In this document: positions 8,032 through 16,329 of the stretch, in pieces
How the letters are laid out: each line of letters starts with the position of its first letter
How positions within the stretch are numbered: position 1 is the stretch's first letter
Assembly (NCBI GenBank): GCA_963648205.1
Contig: CAVJCT010000013.1
Location: forward strand, 1 to 64,000
Length of the DNA stretch: 64,000 bases
DNA from: UBA1181 sp963648205
GTDB taxonomy: Bacteria; Bacteroidota; Bacteroidia; Bacteroidales; Paludibacteraceae
Reading direction: 5' to 3'
Made by a program: the position numbers and the translations under genes
Notes under the pieces: model-generated
Told to the model about the DNA's origin: nothing
The model's input: only the letters and a program-made list of their open reading frames with translations
The model's database searches: none

Positions 8032-10200
8032 TTACTGTTTCAGAAGTTTAATTTTTTCTATTTCATTTTGATATTGCACCTCAATGATATAGACACCTTG
8101 AGGGTAATTTCTCAAGTCTATCTTATAACTTAAATCATTGGGAGTAAATGAATTAAGTCGAACTCCTTGTAAATTATAAAGACAAATTGACAATGGTTTT
8201 TCCGTAAAAGACAGGGTGATTTCAGATTGCGCAGGGTTAGGATAAACCAACGTTTGCTGCTCCGCTTTAACATCCTCTGTACTCGTAAATTTATGAGGGA
8301 GCAACTGTGGCTCTATCATCAAAGAAGAGGCAGATGCCATGATTGGATGCTTCGTAAATGATTGCCACTCACCATCTTGCTTGAAAAAAGCCGTGTTTTT
8401 TGAGTTTCCACTCGTCGCATAAATTCCGAAAGAGTTCTGTGGCGACTCAGGGACAGAAACCGAGACGAAGAAGACAGAATCCACAGTAACAGGCGTGTCG
8501 AAGTGGAGGTAAAAATCACGCGAAAGATAGTATGACGGCGTATCAGTTACGAAAGAAGAGCCAGAATAATGAGTATCCGTAATACGAATACGTTGCTGGT
8601 AAAGCAGTTTTTCCGGCTTGTCTTCACCCGAATAGACATTCATCATCACCTCATCGTCTTCACTGTATTTTCCATATTCAGGAATGAAGAAAACACCATA
8701 AAGAGTTCCTCCAGTAGTTTCATATCGCTCTGCATACTCATTGATACTCAACGAGTTATTACCTGCAACATACTCATCTTTGTTCGACTCGTACAACGCT
8801 GTTCCATCTTCATAATTTGAAATCCTATTGCAATGATACTCGTATGGCTCAGCCCCTCCAAAAAGGGTTACGCCAGAACTATTAGGGTCGAGAAACGGAC
8901 TCAAGGCACTCGTTTTTATACGTCCCTTCCACACGGTGTTGATGCGATAGAAAGCATCTCTATTTTCTTCATCGCAACCAGATGGTTCGTAACCACCTGT
9001 CAATGAACCAATTATATGACCTTCACTGTCGAAAAGAGGTGCACCAGAAGAGCCTCCCTCCGTAACACCATTTTCCCAACCTTTTACAATCCAATGAACA
9101 TTTTTTGAAAGATCAATAGAAGAACTCGTGAAAGTTCCTTTCACTGGCGTAGCAGTCGATTTAGTATATTTCTTGACATCTCCTTGCGGATGATGAACCG
9201 TATAGACCCCAGAACCGACTGATTCTGAAATGTTCCATCCCGAATAATAGGTGTTATATTCTAATGGCGGTTTTTCATCTAACTTCAAGAGTACCATATC
9301 GTTAGCACTCTGCATCGCCACTAAAGTTGCTCCCGAAAGACTCATCTCAAGCGTTCCTTGGATGGAACTGAAACAGTGAGGCGACTCATAATTAAAGTAC
9401 AAAACACAAGTTTCTGCCAACTCCGCACTCGTTTTTTTGGACGATGTCAATGTGAAACAGTGGGCTGCCGTCAAGAAATAAGGCGTTCCATCACCACTCG
9501 TATTGTTGATCAACGACCCACTGCACATATTCGAGCCATTGATCATCAACATCGCAACACTGCGACGAGACAAATCATTGACACCCTCCACACAACTCAC
9601 GTCCTGCAAGCAAGAAGCAGCTCGCCCGAACGAAGGCAAAGCACGGAAATCTCGAAAGGCGTGATTCACACTTCCAACCGACAAAACACCCGACGAACCA
9701 ACCGGCTCAACATACTCCACAACTATCTCATCTCCATCAATCGGAGTTGTCGCAAAAACACTGTCCAAACGATTGTTGGCAGAGGTAAACGCTCCTAAAA
9801 CATTCTGCCTTTCAGGGTCATATAAGAAAACCTTAGCAGCGCCCTCTAAGTGAAATTTATCAAATATCAAATTGATAGACAAGGCATTAAGAGAACGAAT
9901 CTTCAAACGCCATACCTTCGTGCCATCCTCCAAAACAGAAACAATTCCCGAATTTTCTGGTGTCAAATTGACCTCAAAAGGATGCGCAAACTGCCAACCT
10001 CCAATACGCAACTGTAACGAGTCCTGCTGCACCATCGACATATCAAAAAGAGGCATTTCAACCCACTCGTCGACGATGCTCTTCAATACCCCACCCCTGA
10101 GAGGCAGTTTCTCAGGCATCGGAAAGCCACCCTGACTTCTCTGCGCCATTCCGTACACAGAAACAAGGATTGAAATTAATATAAACAGATATTTCTTCAT
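8032..10200 (-). CDS. Secreted S1-type serine protease with T9SS sorting domain
   Basis: This 722-residue protein carries a signal peptide (MKKYLFILISILVSVYGMAQ). A trypsin-like domain shows the triad in order: His in TPYFLTAAHCF (~247), Asp in SANDMVLLKLDE (~300) and Ser in GGSSGAPLFDSEGHIIG (~385). The pattern resembles lysyl endopeptidase-type S1 enzymes of Bacteroidetes. A middle beta-rich region follows, and the last ~75 residues (VYPNPAQSEITLSF, LYNLQGVRL, YPQGVYIIEV, KIKLLKQ) are a type A type IX secretion sorting domain. It is therefore predicted to be exported through T9SS and anchored on the surface or released. It lies 9 bp after the glycosyltransferase gene in the parA operon. Confidence 0.92.
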   Translation of the reverse strand: MKKYLFILISILVSVYGMAQRSQGGFPMPEKLPLRGGVLKSIVDEWVEMPLFDMSMVQQDSLQLRIGGWQFAHPFEVNLTPENSGIVSVLEDGTKVWRLKIRSLNALSINLIFDKFHLEGAAKVFLYDPERQNVLGAFTSANNRLDSVFATTPIDGDEIVVEYVEPVGSSGVLSVGSVNHAFRDFRALPSFGRAASCLQDVSCVEGVNDLSRRSVAMLMINGSNMCSGSLINNTSGDGTPYFLTAAHCFTLTSSKKTSAELAETCVLYFNYESPHCFSSIQGTLEMSLSGATLVAMQSANDMVLLKLDEKPPLEYNTYYSGWNISESVGSGVYTVHHPQGDVKKYTKSTATPVKGTFTSSSIDLSKNVHWIVKGWENGVTEGGSSGAPLFDSEGHIIGSLTGGYEPSGCDEENRDAFYRINTVWKGRIKTSALSPFLDPNSSGVTLFGGAEPYEYHCNRISNYEDGTALYESNKDEYVAGNNSLSINEYAERYETTGGTLYGVFFIPEYGKYSEDDEVMMNVYSGEDKPEKLLYQQRIRITDTHYSGSSFVTDTPSYYLSRDFYLHFDTPVTVDSVFFVSVSVPESPQNSFGIYATSGNSKNTAFFKQDGEWQSFTKHPIMASASSLMIEPQLLPHKFTSTEDVKAEQQTLVYPNPAQSEITLSFTEKPLSICLYNLQGVRLNSFTPNDLSYKIDLRNYPQGVYIIEVQYQNEIEKIKLLKQ

Positions 10201-10209
10201 TTCATTAAT

Positions 10210-11136
10210 TTATATTTTCCTTGTTTGTAAATCCTCTGACGAGACAAAACAAAGTCGCTCTAACTTATACAAATCCAAGAAGATAATCTTCGGTGAATTA
10301 GACTTTAAGTTCCTCAAAATCAATGGTTTCAATAGTTTTAAAGTCCAATAGACAGGCTTCAAAAGATGATTCTTGCGTAATCGTTCAAAACAACGAAGCA
10401 CCCTCACATCCTTGACAAAATCTACGGGGTCATCCACCTTTTTATATATCATCCAAAGATTCTCGGCGGCATCGTGAAGTTTTCGAAGATAAACATCAGT
10501 CGAATCTAAATCCACTTGGCGTGCAGGATTATCTATATGGCTGATTTTGAATCCATTATGTTTCAAAAGCCATCCAAAAAGAGTGTCTTCATGACCATAT
10601 TTACGAAGGGATTCGTCAAAATTCACCTTGTCGAAAATCTTCTTTTTCGCCATAAAGTTGAAAGAAGAAAACGAGCAGTGCGAACGTTGATTTCTCACCT
10701 CAATATTTCGCTCCTCACGCTTCTTTCCATAAAGCCAACGAAGATAAAGTGTTGAATCAGAAGGTTTTTCATCAGAATAACGATAACCTCCAATCACCAC
10801 ATCCGCCTCGTTTTTCTCTATTTCTTGAATGTAGCGAGCCACAAATTTGTCATCCAACAGAATCGCGTCGCAGTCCAAGAACAGAAGCCAATCATACTGC
10901 GCCTGTTGTGCCAGAAAATTTCTAATAGCTGCACGACCCATATTCTGCGTCAGTTCCTGATACTTCACGCAAGGCAACGTCGCAATTTGACGATTCTCTT
11001 CCTTATAAAGAGAGGAGCAATCGTCGAAGACCAATATCTCATACTCGATAGATGCAGAAACACACTGCTGTGCCAAGGCTCGAATCAAAGTTGTCGAGTC
11101 GTGGTTAAAAATCGGTATGCAAAAAGAAATCTGCAT
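10210..11136 (-). CDS. Family 2 glycosyltransferase
   Basis: The GT-A fold signature is clear: ISFCIPIFNHDSTTLIRAL at the start, EILVFDDCSS (~40), and FLDCDAIL (~89), which supplies the metal and nucleotide-sugar binding DxD-like motif. A later GHEDTLFGWLLKHNGFKI (~190) matches the usual ED acceptor-side motif of bacterial GT2 enzymes. There are no membrane segments, so it acts at the cytoplasmic face. Substrates cannot be named. I prefer the ATG at 11136 over an upstream TTG at 11142. Confidence 0.88.
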   Translation of the reverse strand: MQISFCIPIFNHDSTTLIRALAQQCVSASIEYEILVFDDCSSLYKEENRQIATLPCVKYQELTQNMGRAAIRNFLAQQAQYDWLLFLDCDAILLDDKFVARYIQEIEKNEADVVIGGYRYSDEKPSDSTLYLRWLYGKKREERNIEVRNQRSHCSFSSFNFMAKKKIFDKVNFDESLRKYGHEDTLFGWLLKHNGFKISHIDNPARQVDLDSTDVYLRKLHDAAENLWMIYKKVDDPVDFVKDVRVLRCFERLRKNHLLKPVYWTLKLLKPLILRNLKSNSPKIIFLDLYKLERLCFVSSEDLQTRKI

Positions 11137-11167
11137 CTTCAAGTCTTCTTATATCCTATCATCAAAA

Positions 11168-11845
11168 TTACTTACCCACCTTGTAACGCATCCAGACAGT
11201 ACCTTCGCCCACCTTATCAACGCTTGTCAACTGCAATTTAGTAGGTTTTGTCTCCATCGGCAATCCATCGAATGCTGCAGCCATTCCACCACGACCATCA
11301 ATGCCGGGCGCATACATCATGCTCACCTCGTCGAGCAACCCAGCAGCAAGGAAAGAGGCGTTGATATGTCCGCCACCCGTCACCACCATACGCTCCACTT
11401 CAAACTCCGTGTAGAGAATGTCCATCGCCTTGGCAAGATCAATTGAATTTTCACCAACGGCAATCCACGATATATGCTTCTTATCCAAATCGTCCAAATA
11501 CTCTTTTGGACATTTCTCGCTGGTAACGACAACAAGGTGCTGACCGTCAAACTTGTTTTGCGACCATTTGAGCGTACCCTTGGTGTCCATCGCAACAAGG
11601 TAACCCTTCGTCTGCAAAGCAACGGAAAAACCAGTCTGACCGTATGGAGTACTGTCTTTCGCAACAAACACCCCATCTGCATAATGCATCTGCATCGTTG
11701 TGCGCCCCATCAACATTGTTGGGCAACTCAACTGACTCAAAGCATCGTAATATTCGTCTCCATTTTCAATTTGTTCGGTCATGGCACAATCGATACGGCC
11801 ATCCAATGAAGCCATCATATGGCAAATAATATAAGGTTTGTTCAT
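11168..11845 (-). CDS. RibD C-terminal / dihydrofolate reductase-like protein
   Basis: The 225-residue protein opens with PYIICHMMASLDGRIDCAM, the substrate-side motif of the RibD C-terminal reductase domain. It continues with LMGRTTMQMHYADGV (NADPH region), VVTSEKCPKEYLDDL, and the second cofactor-binding block VERMVVTGGGHINASFLAAGLLDEVSMMYAPGIDG. It lacks the deaminase half of true RibD, so it is a stand-alone reductase of the family rather than a full riboflavin enzyme. It lies 9 bp after the RHH gene and 31 bp before GT2, within the parA operon. Confidence 0.85.
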   Translation of the reverse strand: MNKPYIICHMMASLDGRIDCAMTEQIENGDEYYDALSQLSCPTMLMGRTTMQMHYADGVFVAKDSTPYGQTGFSVALQTKGYLVAMDTKGTLKWSQNKFDGQHLVVVTSEKCPKEYLDDLDKKHISWIAVGENSIDLAKAMDILYTEFEVERMVVTGGGHINASFLAAGLLDEVSMMYAPGIDGRGGMAAAFDGLPMETKPTKLQLTSVDKVGEGTVWMRYKVGK

Positions 11846-11854
11846 ATCTAAAAT

Positions 11855-12469
11855 TTATTCTTTGTTCTTGCTATATTCTTCTTCCATCTTGCCAATAATA
11901 TCCTCGTACTCCTTAACAAAGTCGAGAATCAAGTTGGAAACAATGGTGGTAGCCGTGATTGATTTGTTGCACTGAGCCAAACGGCGAATCGGTTCATAAA
12001 CAGACTCTGGAAGGAGCATCGACTTGAACGTACCGTTGTTCTCCATCATCTCGATCGGACGCATGATAGCGACACGTTTAAACTCACGCACCCGCTTCTC
12101 GTCAAAATCTGCACCACCGATCATCACAGAACTCTTCTTTTTCTTTTTTCGCTCGACAGGCTTCTTCGTCTCTTTCGGTTGAGAGGGCTTCTCTTCAATA
12201 GTTTTCTCCTCTTCCACTCTTGTAGAAGAGTCAACTTTCTCAACCACAGGTTCTTGTTTCACCTCTACCTTCGGCTCTGCAACGACCACTTCTGGCGTGG
12301 CAACGGAAGACTGAGCAGAAATGAACTCTTCCTTTTTCGGTTCAACCTCACTTTTCTGAGACTCTTCCTGAGGTTGCGATTTCTCGGGCGAATTCTGTTC
12401 CAATCTCGTGGTTACGTTCGAAACCATCGAATTGAGAGCATTTAAATCACCTGCAATTTTTCTTGCCAT
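11855..12469 (-). CDS. ParA partner with C-terminal ribbon-helix-helix domain
   Basis: The 204-residue protein has a low-complexity middle (residues ~25-115) rich in E, K, P and V, ending in a basic patch KKPVERKKKKKS. It closes with a compact domain: FKSMLLPESVYEPIRRLAQ, then ITATTIVSNLILDFVKEYED. That strand-helix-helix order is the ribbon-helix-helix DNA-binding fold used by centromere-binding partners of small ParA proteins. The gene starts one base after the parA stop. Inference: it is the centromere-binding protein, an N-terminal segment may stimulate ParA, and it may bind the 12-bp repeats upstream of parA and at 50959-51918. It also resembles proteins beside ParA-like genes on Bacteroides conjugative elements. 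Confidence 0.7.
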   Translation of the reverse strand: MARKIAGDLNALNSMVSNVTTRLEQNSPEKSQPQEESQKSEVEPKKEEFISAQSSVATPEVVVAEPKVEVKQEPVVEKVDSSTRVEEEKTIEEKPSQPKETKKPVERKKKKKSSVMIGGADFDEKRVREFKRVAIMRPIEMMENNGTFKSMLLPESVYEPIRRLAQCNKSITATTIVSNLILDFVKEYEDIIGKMEEEYSKNKE

Positions 12470-12470
12470 A

Positions 12471-13241
12471 CTACTCCTTCATTATAATGTTACACATCTC
12501 GGTCAATGTTTCGCCGATATTTCCATATTTCCACTGCTGAGCGAATGGAGGCAAGATAGTGCTTTTGCATTTTTCATTTTCGAAAGCACTTGTCTCTGCG
12601 ATCTTGTTGTTCAGCATCTTCATATTAGGCAAATCGGTAGCCAACTTCTCGTTCAGTTTCGCATAGAGCTGCTGACGAAGGGAAGCGTCGTAGCGATTCC
12701 AAAAACCGTACATCTCGTTCAACTGGCAGTCGGCAGGCAACACCTTGTCGTGCACCGTTTTAGCAAAACTGTAGTTGGAAGAAAAGACAAACTTAGAAAC
12801 TGTGAAAGGAACAAACACCACATCGCAGAGGGAAACGATTTTGAAATTATCCTCATTTGCGACGTGACCAGGAAGGTCGAGAAAGACATATTCAGCACCA
12901 TCCGCCTCACGTTTATCGAGGACATCCATGATAGCGTTGACATCCTCGCTACACTTCACAATCTCATACATTTTTTTCTGTTGTTGGATGAAAGCGTTAT
13001 ACATAGTATATTGCTCCACCATCATTTCTTTTTCACCATTCTCGTTTTCACGCTCGTAGGGTTTGATCATCTCGATATCGTCGACACGACATTGAGACAT
13101 AGACTGTTGGTAGGTATCACAGTCTAAAGCCACCACATTTTTACCGTATTTATATGCCAGCGTACTCGCCAACATAATCGTTATGGAAGTTTTTCCACAA
13201 CCACCCTTCTGTCCTATGATTGAAACAACTTTCATACTCAT
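12471..13241 (-). CDS. parA: ParA-family partition ATPase
   Basis: The 256-residue protein starts with the deviant Walker A box KGGCGKTS (~residues 12-19) and has LDCDTYQQS as the switch I region and EYVFLDLPGH as Walker B. There is no N-terminal helix-turn-helix domain, so the size matches the small (type Ib) ParA proteins that work with RHH partners. Partition ATPases of this kind bind the nucleoid non-specifically and move the replicon along ATP gradients. The RHH gene follows one base later. An upstream TATAG repeat cluster covers the expected -33 position of its promoter, suggesting autoregulation. No mobilisation or conjugation genes accompany it here. Confidence 0.88.
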   Translation of the reverse strand: MSMKVVSIIGQKGGCGKTSITIMLASTLAYKYGKNVVALDCDTYQQSMSQCRVDDIEMIKPYERENENGEKEMMVEQYTMYNAFIQQQKKMYEIVKCSEDVNAIMDVLDKREADGAEYVFLDLPGHVANEDNFKIVSLCDVVFVPFTVSKFVFSSNYSFAKTVHDKVLPADCQLNEMYGFWNRYDASLRQQLYAKLNEKLATDLPNMKMLNNKIAETSAFENEKCKSTILPPFAQQWKYGNIGETLTEMCNIIMKE

Positions 13242-13262
13242 ACTTATAGTTTACCTTTTCTG

Positions 13263-13270
13263 CAAAGGTA
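13263..13270 (-). promoter_or_regulatory. -7 element for parA
   Basis: On the - strand the sequence TACCTTTG matches TAnnTTTG, 21 bp upstream of the parA start. The -33 position falls inside the 12-bp repeat cluster at 13286-13393. Confidence 0.55.
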
Positions 13271-13285
13271 GTAAAATAAAATGAC

Positions 13286-13393
13286 TATAATAGAGGATAT
13301 AGGGAAATATATTTTTGAGAATATTATATAAGCAATATATTGGTATGGAGTTATAACTATAGTAATTTATATAGTCGAAACTATAGTTTTAAC
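13286..13393. repeat. 12-bp periodic TATAG repeats upstream of parA
   Basis: Nine consecutive 12-bp steps (13286, 13298, 13310, 13322, 13334, 13346, 13358, 13370, 13382) begin with TAT or a near match in about seven cases. The last three (TATAGTAATTTA, TATAGTCGAAAC, TATAGTTTTAAC) are clearest. The unit TATAGTTTTAAC also occurs exactly at 51367 inside the large array. The position over the parA promoter suggests an operator for the RHH partner. Confidence 0.6.
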
Positions 13394-13505
13394 TTTCATA
13401 AACATCTATACTTCAACACATTGAGAAAAAGCAACATCAATTTGTATAGAAAAAGTCGGGTTAAAGAACTCGACTCCAAATCAAAAGTATATGAATGTAT
13501 CGTAT

Positions 13506-14489
13506 TTACCTTTCGATAACTTTTTTATTTTTTATCAATATTCTAAAATAAGGGCACACTCCATTGATAGACAAGTCTTTACCATCATCACCCTTACGAA
13601 ATTTTATAATTTCAAATTGGTCAGGATTGAATTTATGAAGGAAAGTAATAGGTACACCAATAAAGCCAGCATAATCGTATGGAATATCTTGTGTTTTATT
13701 CACGTTGATTCCATCACAATTATCGTAATGCGGATAGTCGGTTTCATTCCCAAAATAAGTTTTCCTTAGGACTATTTCCTCTCGACGCAAAGGAGTCTCT
13801 AAATTTGTTAACCACAAACAATTATTAGGCGAAATTATTTTACATCCATTACCATCAATCTCTGTCTCTGTTCCGTATAAATCATAATAATTTGGCACAA
13901 TAAAACCAGAGATACCTCGTCCCATATTACAGCCCAACCAAACCTTGTCCTCTTTTATCAGATTGAAAATTTCCTTATATGTGATAGCATTAATGTTACC
14001 AATAATTAAGAACTTCTTCTCATATCTAATAAGTTGAGATACAAACTCACGGAAAAGAGAAAATGGAGGATTTGTAACAATTATGTCTGCCTTTTTTAGC
14101 AACACAACACTTTCTGCACTCCGAAAATCACCATTACCCTTGAAATAAATAAGATCATCATCCGATGGAAACATTTTCTCCTCCGCTAATCCATTGTATT
14201 CATAATAAAAGCCAGATACAATATCTACAGTAGAAAACAAATCTTGTTCGCCATCCTTATAACACGCAGCAATAAGCTTTCTCAGACCTAATTTTTCAAA
14301 ATTTAGGGCAAAATATCGATAGAAATTACTGGTTTGAGGATCATCGCAATTGCAATACACCACCTTATCTCTGAACTGTGACTCATAGTATTGTAGTTCA
14401 CGTTCTATATCTGGCAACAAAGTATAAAACTCATCGCTCTTTGCCTTCTTGGCCTTTTGAAGTAATGTATTAGATGCTCTTCTTGGCAT
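13506..14489 (-). CDS. EcoRI-family adenine-specific DNA methyltransferase
   Basis: This 327-residue protein matches the EcoRI methylase family. It has SDEFYTLLPDIERELQYYES at the N-terminus, VYCNCDDPQTSNF, and the catalytic motif IV IIVTNPPFSLF (~residue 136). It would place N6-methyladenine on DNA. The start ATG overlaps the stop of the upstream 80-residue frame (TAATG), which argues for translational coupling. No restriction endonuclease lies nearby, so it may be an orphan methylase as often found on phages and integrative elements. The AT-rich coding contrasts with its neighbours and suggests acquisition. Confidence 0.88.
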   Translation of the reverse strand: MPRRASNTLLQKAKKAKSDEFYTLLPDIERELQYYESQFRDKVVYCNCDDPQTSNFYRYFALNFEKLGLRKLIAACYKDGEQDLFSTVDIVSGFYYEYNGLAEEKMFPSDDDLIYFKGNGDFRSAESVVLLKKADIIVTNPPFSLFREFVSQLIRYEKKFLIIGNINAITYKEIFNLIKEDKVWLGCNMGRGISGFIVPNYYDLYGTETEIDGNGCKIISPNNCLWLTNLETPLRREEIVLRKTYFGNETDYPHYDNCDGINVNKTQDIPYDYAGFIGVPITFLHKFNPDQFEIIKFRKGDDGKDLSINGVCPYFRILIKNKKVIER

Positions 14490-14731
14490 TATCTTGCTCC
14501 TTTCTTCTTATTCTTGGTTATCTGCAAAAACAAATCCGCCCCCAATACTTGCAACGATGTTTCTGCAATCTCATACATTACATTCAACATCTCACTCTTC
14601 TTCCATCTACCCCCATTCCCTTGTGTATAAATGGACGCAGATTGCAACATTATCATTTTATTCTGATGTTTAACAAAGCGATTTTTGCAGAGATTTGAAT
14701 TTAAAGGAAGTCCATAATTAGCTGCCGTCAA
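14489..14731 (-). CDS. Small unrecognised protein coupled to the methylase
   Basis: This 80-codon frame begins with a TTG directly after the stop of the HTH gene and ends in a TAATG overlap with the methylase start. An internal ATG would give 55 residues. The protein is basic at both ends (KKSEM, ITKNKKKGAR) with one helical stretch (LNVMYEIAETSLQVLGADLFLQ). I do not recognise it. The tight coupling on both sides is the main argument that it is translated. Confidence 0.45.
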   Translation of the reverse strand: MTAANYGLPLNSNLCKNRFVKHQNKMIMLQSASIYTQGNGGRWKKSEMLNVMYEIAETSLQVLGADLFLQITKNKKKGAR

Positions 14732-14950
14732 TTAATCATTTTCCACCCCTCTCGGTGCATCAACCGGACCCACTTCTTTTCCAAAAAGAGCCAACACTTG
14801 GTTTACCTTGTCTAATCGCAGTGTTTCTTTCCCCTGCTCCAACTCGCGCACAAAACGCAATCCGACACCCGACTTAGCTGCCAGATCTACCTGCGTCAGT
14901 CCACATCGATGACGCATCTCTTTGACATATTTTGAGAGATTGCTACTCAT
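14732..14950 (-). CDS. Xre/HipB-type HTH regulator
   Basis: The 72-residue protein is almost entirely one helix-turn-helix domain (VKEMRHRCGLTQVDLAAKSGV, then LRFVRELEQGKETLRLDKV) with a short tail FGKEVGPVD. This form is typical of HipB-like antitoxins and of controller proteins of restriction-modification systems. It heads a three-gene unit with the 80-codon frame and the EcoRI-family methylase. A control role over the methylase is inferred from this order. A deleted HipA-like gene lies about 0.8 kb away on the other strand, so it may be a stranded HipB relative. Confidence 0.75.
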   Translation of the reverse strand: MSSNLSKYVKEMRHRCGLTQVDLAAKSGVGLRFVRELEQGKETLRLDKVNQVLALFGKEVGPVDAPRGVEND

Positions 14951-15027
14951 TTGTTTCAGTGATTTTATACCCTTTCGGGTGCAAATATAGTAAAAATAAC
15001 GACGAATACACCCGATAAGGTATAAAA

Positions 15028-15591
15028 TTATTTCAACTTCTTTCCATCAGAAAAAGCGTTTCCAACACGGCAACCCAACTCGATATAACCGTTGTGGATA
15101 GGGTCGAACGTGATGAGGTGCATCTTCTCAACATCTGGCTTACCGTCTTCTGCAAGGAATTTCTCGTCGCAAACAATATTAACGATCTCAGCGACAATGT
15201 AATAACCCTCTGCACTCTCGTCAATCTTCTGTTTAATGCGACATTCCAACGTCATTGGAAAGTTGGAGAAGATAGGGGCATTCACCTTTTCAGCCTTGAC
15301 TGCCGTCCATCCTGTCTTCTGCATTTTATCAGGGTCGTTCTTAGCACTGACGATACCCACAAAGTCGGAAGCGACCATCGTATCCTTAATTGCGAAAGCC
15401 ACAGTGAAGTCGCCATTCTGATTGAGGTTCTCTGTTGTAGCGTGGCTACCCATCGCAATCATGATCTCGTGAGCGTCCCACTGACCGCCCCAAGCAGCAT
15501 TCATCGCGTTCGGAGTACCATTTTTATCGTATGTGCCGATAATCAACACAGGTTGTGGCAAGAGCCACGCTTTAGGAGTGAAGTTTTTCAT
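15028..15591 (-). CDS. Flavin reductase-like FMN-binding protein
   Basis: The sequence after MKNFTPKAWLLPQPVLIIGTYD, with GTPNAMNAAWGGQWDAHEIM and an acidic-to-glycine C-terminal half (LGCRVGNAF), fits the split-barrel flavin reductase / flavoredoxin family that binds FMN. It probably moves electrons between NAD(P)H or ferredoxin and an unknown acceptor in the cytoplasm. I chose the ATG at 15591. The upstream ATG at 15612 lies only 8 bp after a good -7 element (15621-15628), leaving no room for a leader. It is a single gene between two accessory stretches. Confidence 0.85.
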   Translation of the reverse strand: MKNFTPKAWLLPQPVLIIGTYDKNGTPNAMNAAWGGQWDAHEIMIAMGSHATTENLNQNGDFTVAFAIKDTMVASDFVGIVSAKNDPDKMQKTGWTAVKAEKVNAPIFSNFPMTLECRIKQKIDESAEGYYIVAEIVNIVCDEKFLAEDGKPDVEKMHLITFDPIHNGYIELGCRVGNAFSDGKKLK

Positions 15592-15620
15592 ATCATTTCG
15601 TTTTTGAGTCATAATGGATG

Positions 15621-15628
15621 CAAACTTA
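15621..15628 (-). promoter_or_regulatory. -7 element for the flavin reductase gene
   Basis: TAAGTTTG on the - strand matches TAnnTTTG exactly. Transcription would begin near 15614, which favours translation from 15591. Confidence 0.5.
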
Positions 15629-15741
15629 TAGAAAATAATCTACCCATAGACAAAACGGTTTAATATAAACAAGGACTTTTCCATACTAAATTACTTCTTC
15701 AAAAGAACGTATAATCACCAAGATTTACTAAATTTACACAA

Positions 15742-16329
15742 ATGTTTGTTCAAGTTTCTATGGTAACCTTTTATAATATTTCAGACTGGGAAGAAAAAGA
15801 GTACTTTAACACGGGAGGAACTCGTAATAAAGTTGTTGTTGAGAATACAAAGGATGAAAAGTCATATTTTTTTAAGACATCACTCAATAAGAAAGAGAAA
15901 AACTATACCTATGAATTTTGGTCAGAGGTCATAGCCTCGGAAGTTGGTCAACTATTAGGGTTTAACGTTCTTCAATATGATGTAGCAGTGAATAAGCAAA
16001 CTCTTGGATGTCTATCAAAATCAATTTTTGAATTATTACGAAAAATCGCACAAACAGGATATAAGTCATTCATAGCGGAAGAAATAAACAGAATCCGAAA
16101 ACTATATGACAAAGAGAAACTTAAGACAATCATCCACCACATAGACGACTGTCTTCCAAAATCTTTCGAAGCGGAAAAAATTCCCGAAAATCGGAAAAAT
16201 TTATTAACAAAACTCCTAACTTTACGCATTGAACGTTTGTTGTCTGAGACTCTAAGAATAAAGGTATCGCACATATTTATCTTGCTTGGCGCAAAGGTGC
16301 AGGTTTTCAAAGGATTATCGTCGGAGTAA
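15742..16329 (+). pseudogene. HipA-like kinase with the catalytic core deleted
   Basis: The first ~95 residues (TRNKVVVEN, SYFFKTS, YTYEFWSEVIASEVGQLLGF, LGCLSKS) look like the N-terminal lobe of HipA-related kinases. The last ~90 (FELLRKIAQTG, HHIDDCLPKSF, LTLRIERLLS) look like its C-terminal helices. The catalytic and metal-binding core expected between them (HxDxxxxN-like and DxxxxNxDRH-like segments) is missing at about residue 92. After RIERLLS the frame runs on for ~30 residues, overlapping in another frame the start of the HIRAN gene. I infer an in-frame deletion and a damaged gene junction, so kinase activity is not expected. Confidence 0.6.

Noticed and set aside
12408..13127. 239-codon + strand frame opposite parA
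   Set aside because: Antisense to ParA, with no domain of its own.
11855..13241. Par genes as part of a conjugative transposon
   Set aside because: ParA plus a partner resembles the first genes of Bacteroides conjugative elements, but no tra, mob, integrase or relaxase genes follow; the downstream genes are ordinary metabolic and surface genes.
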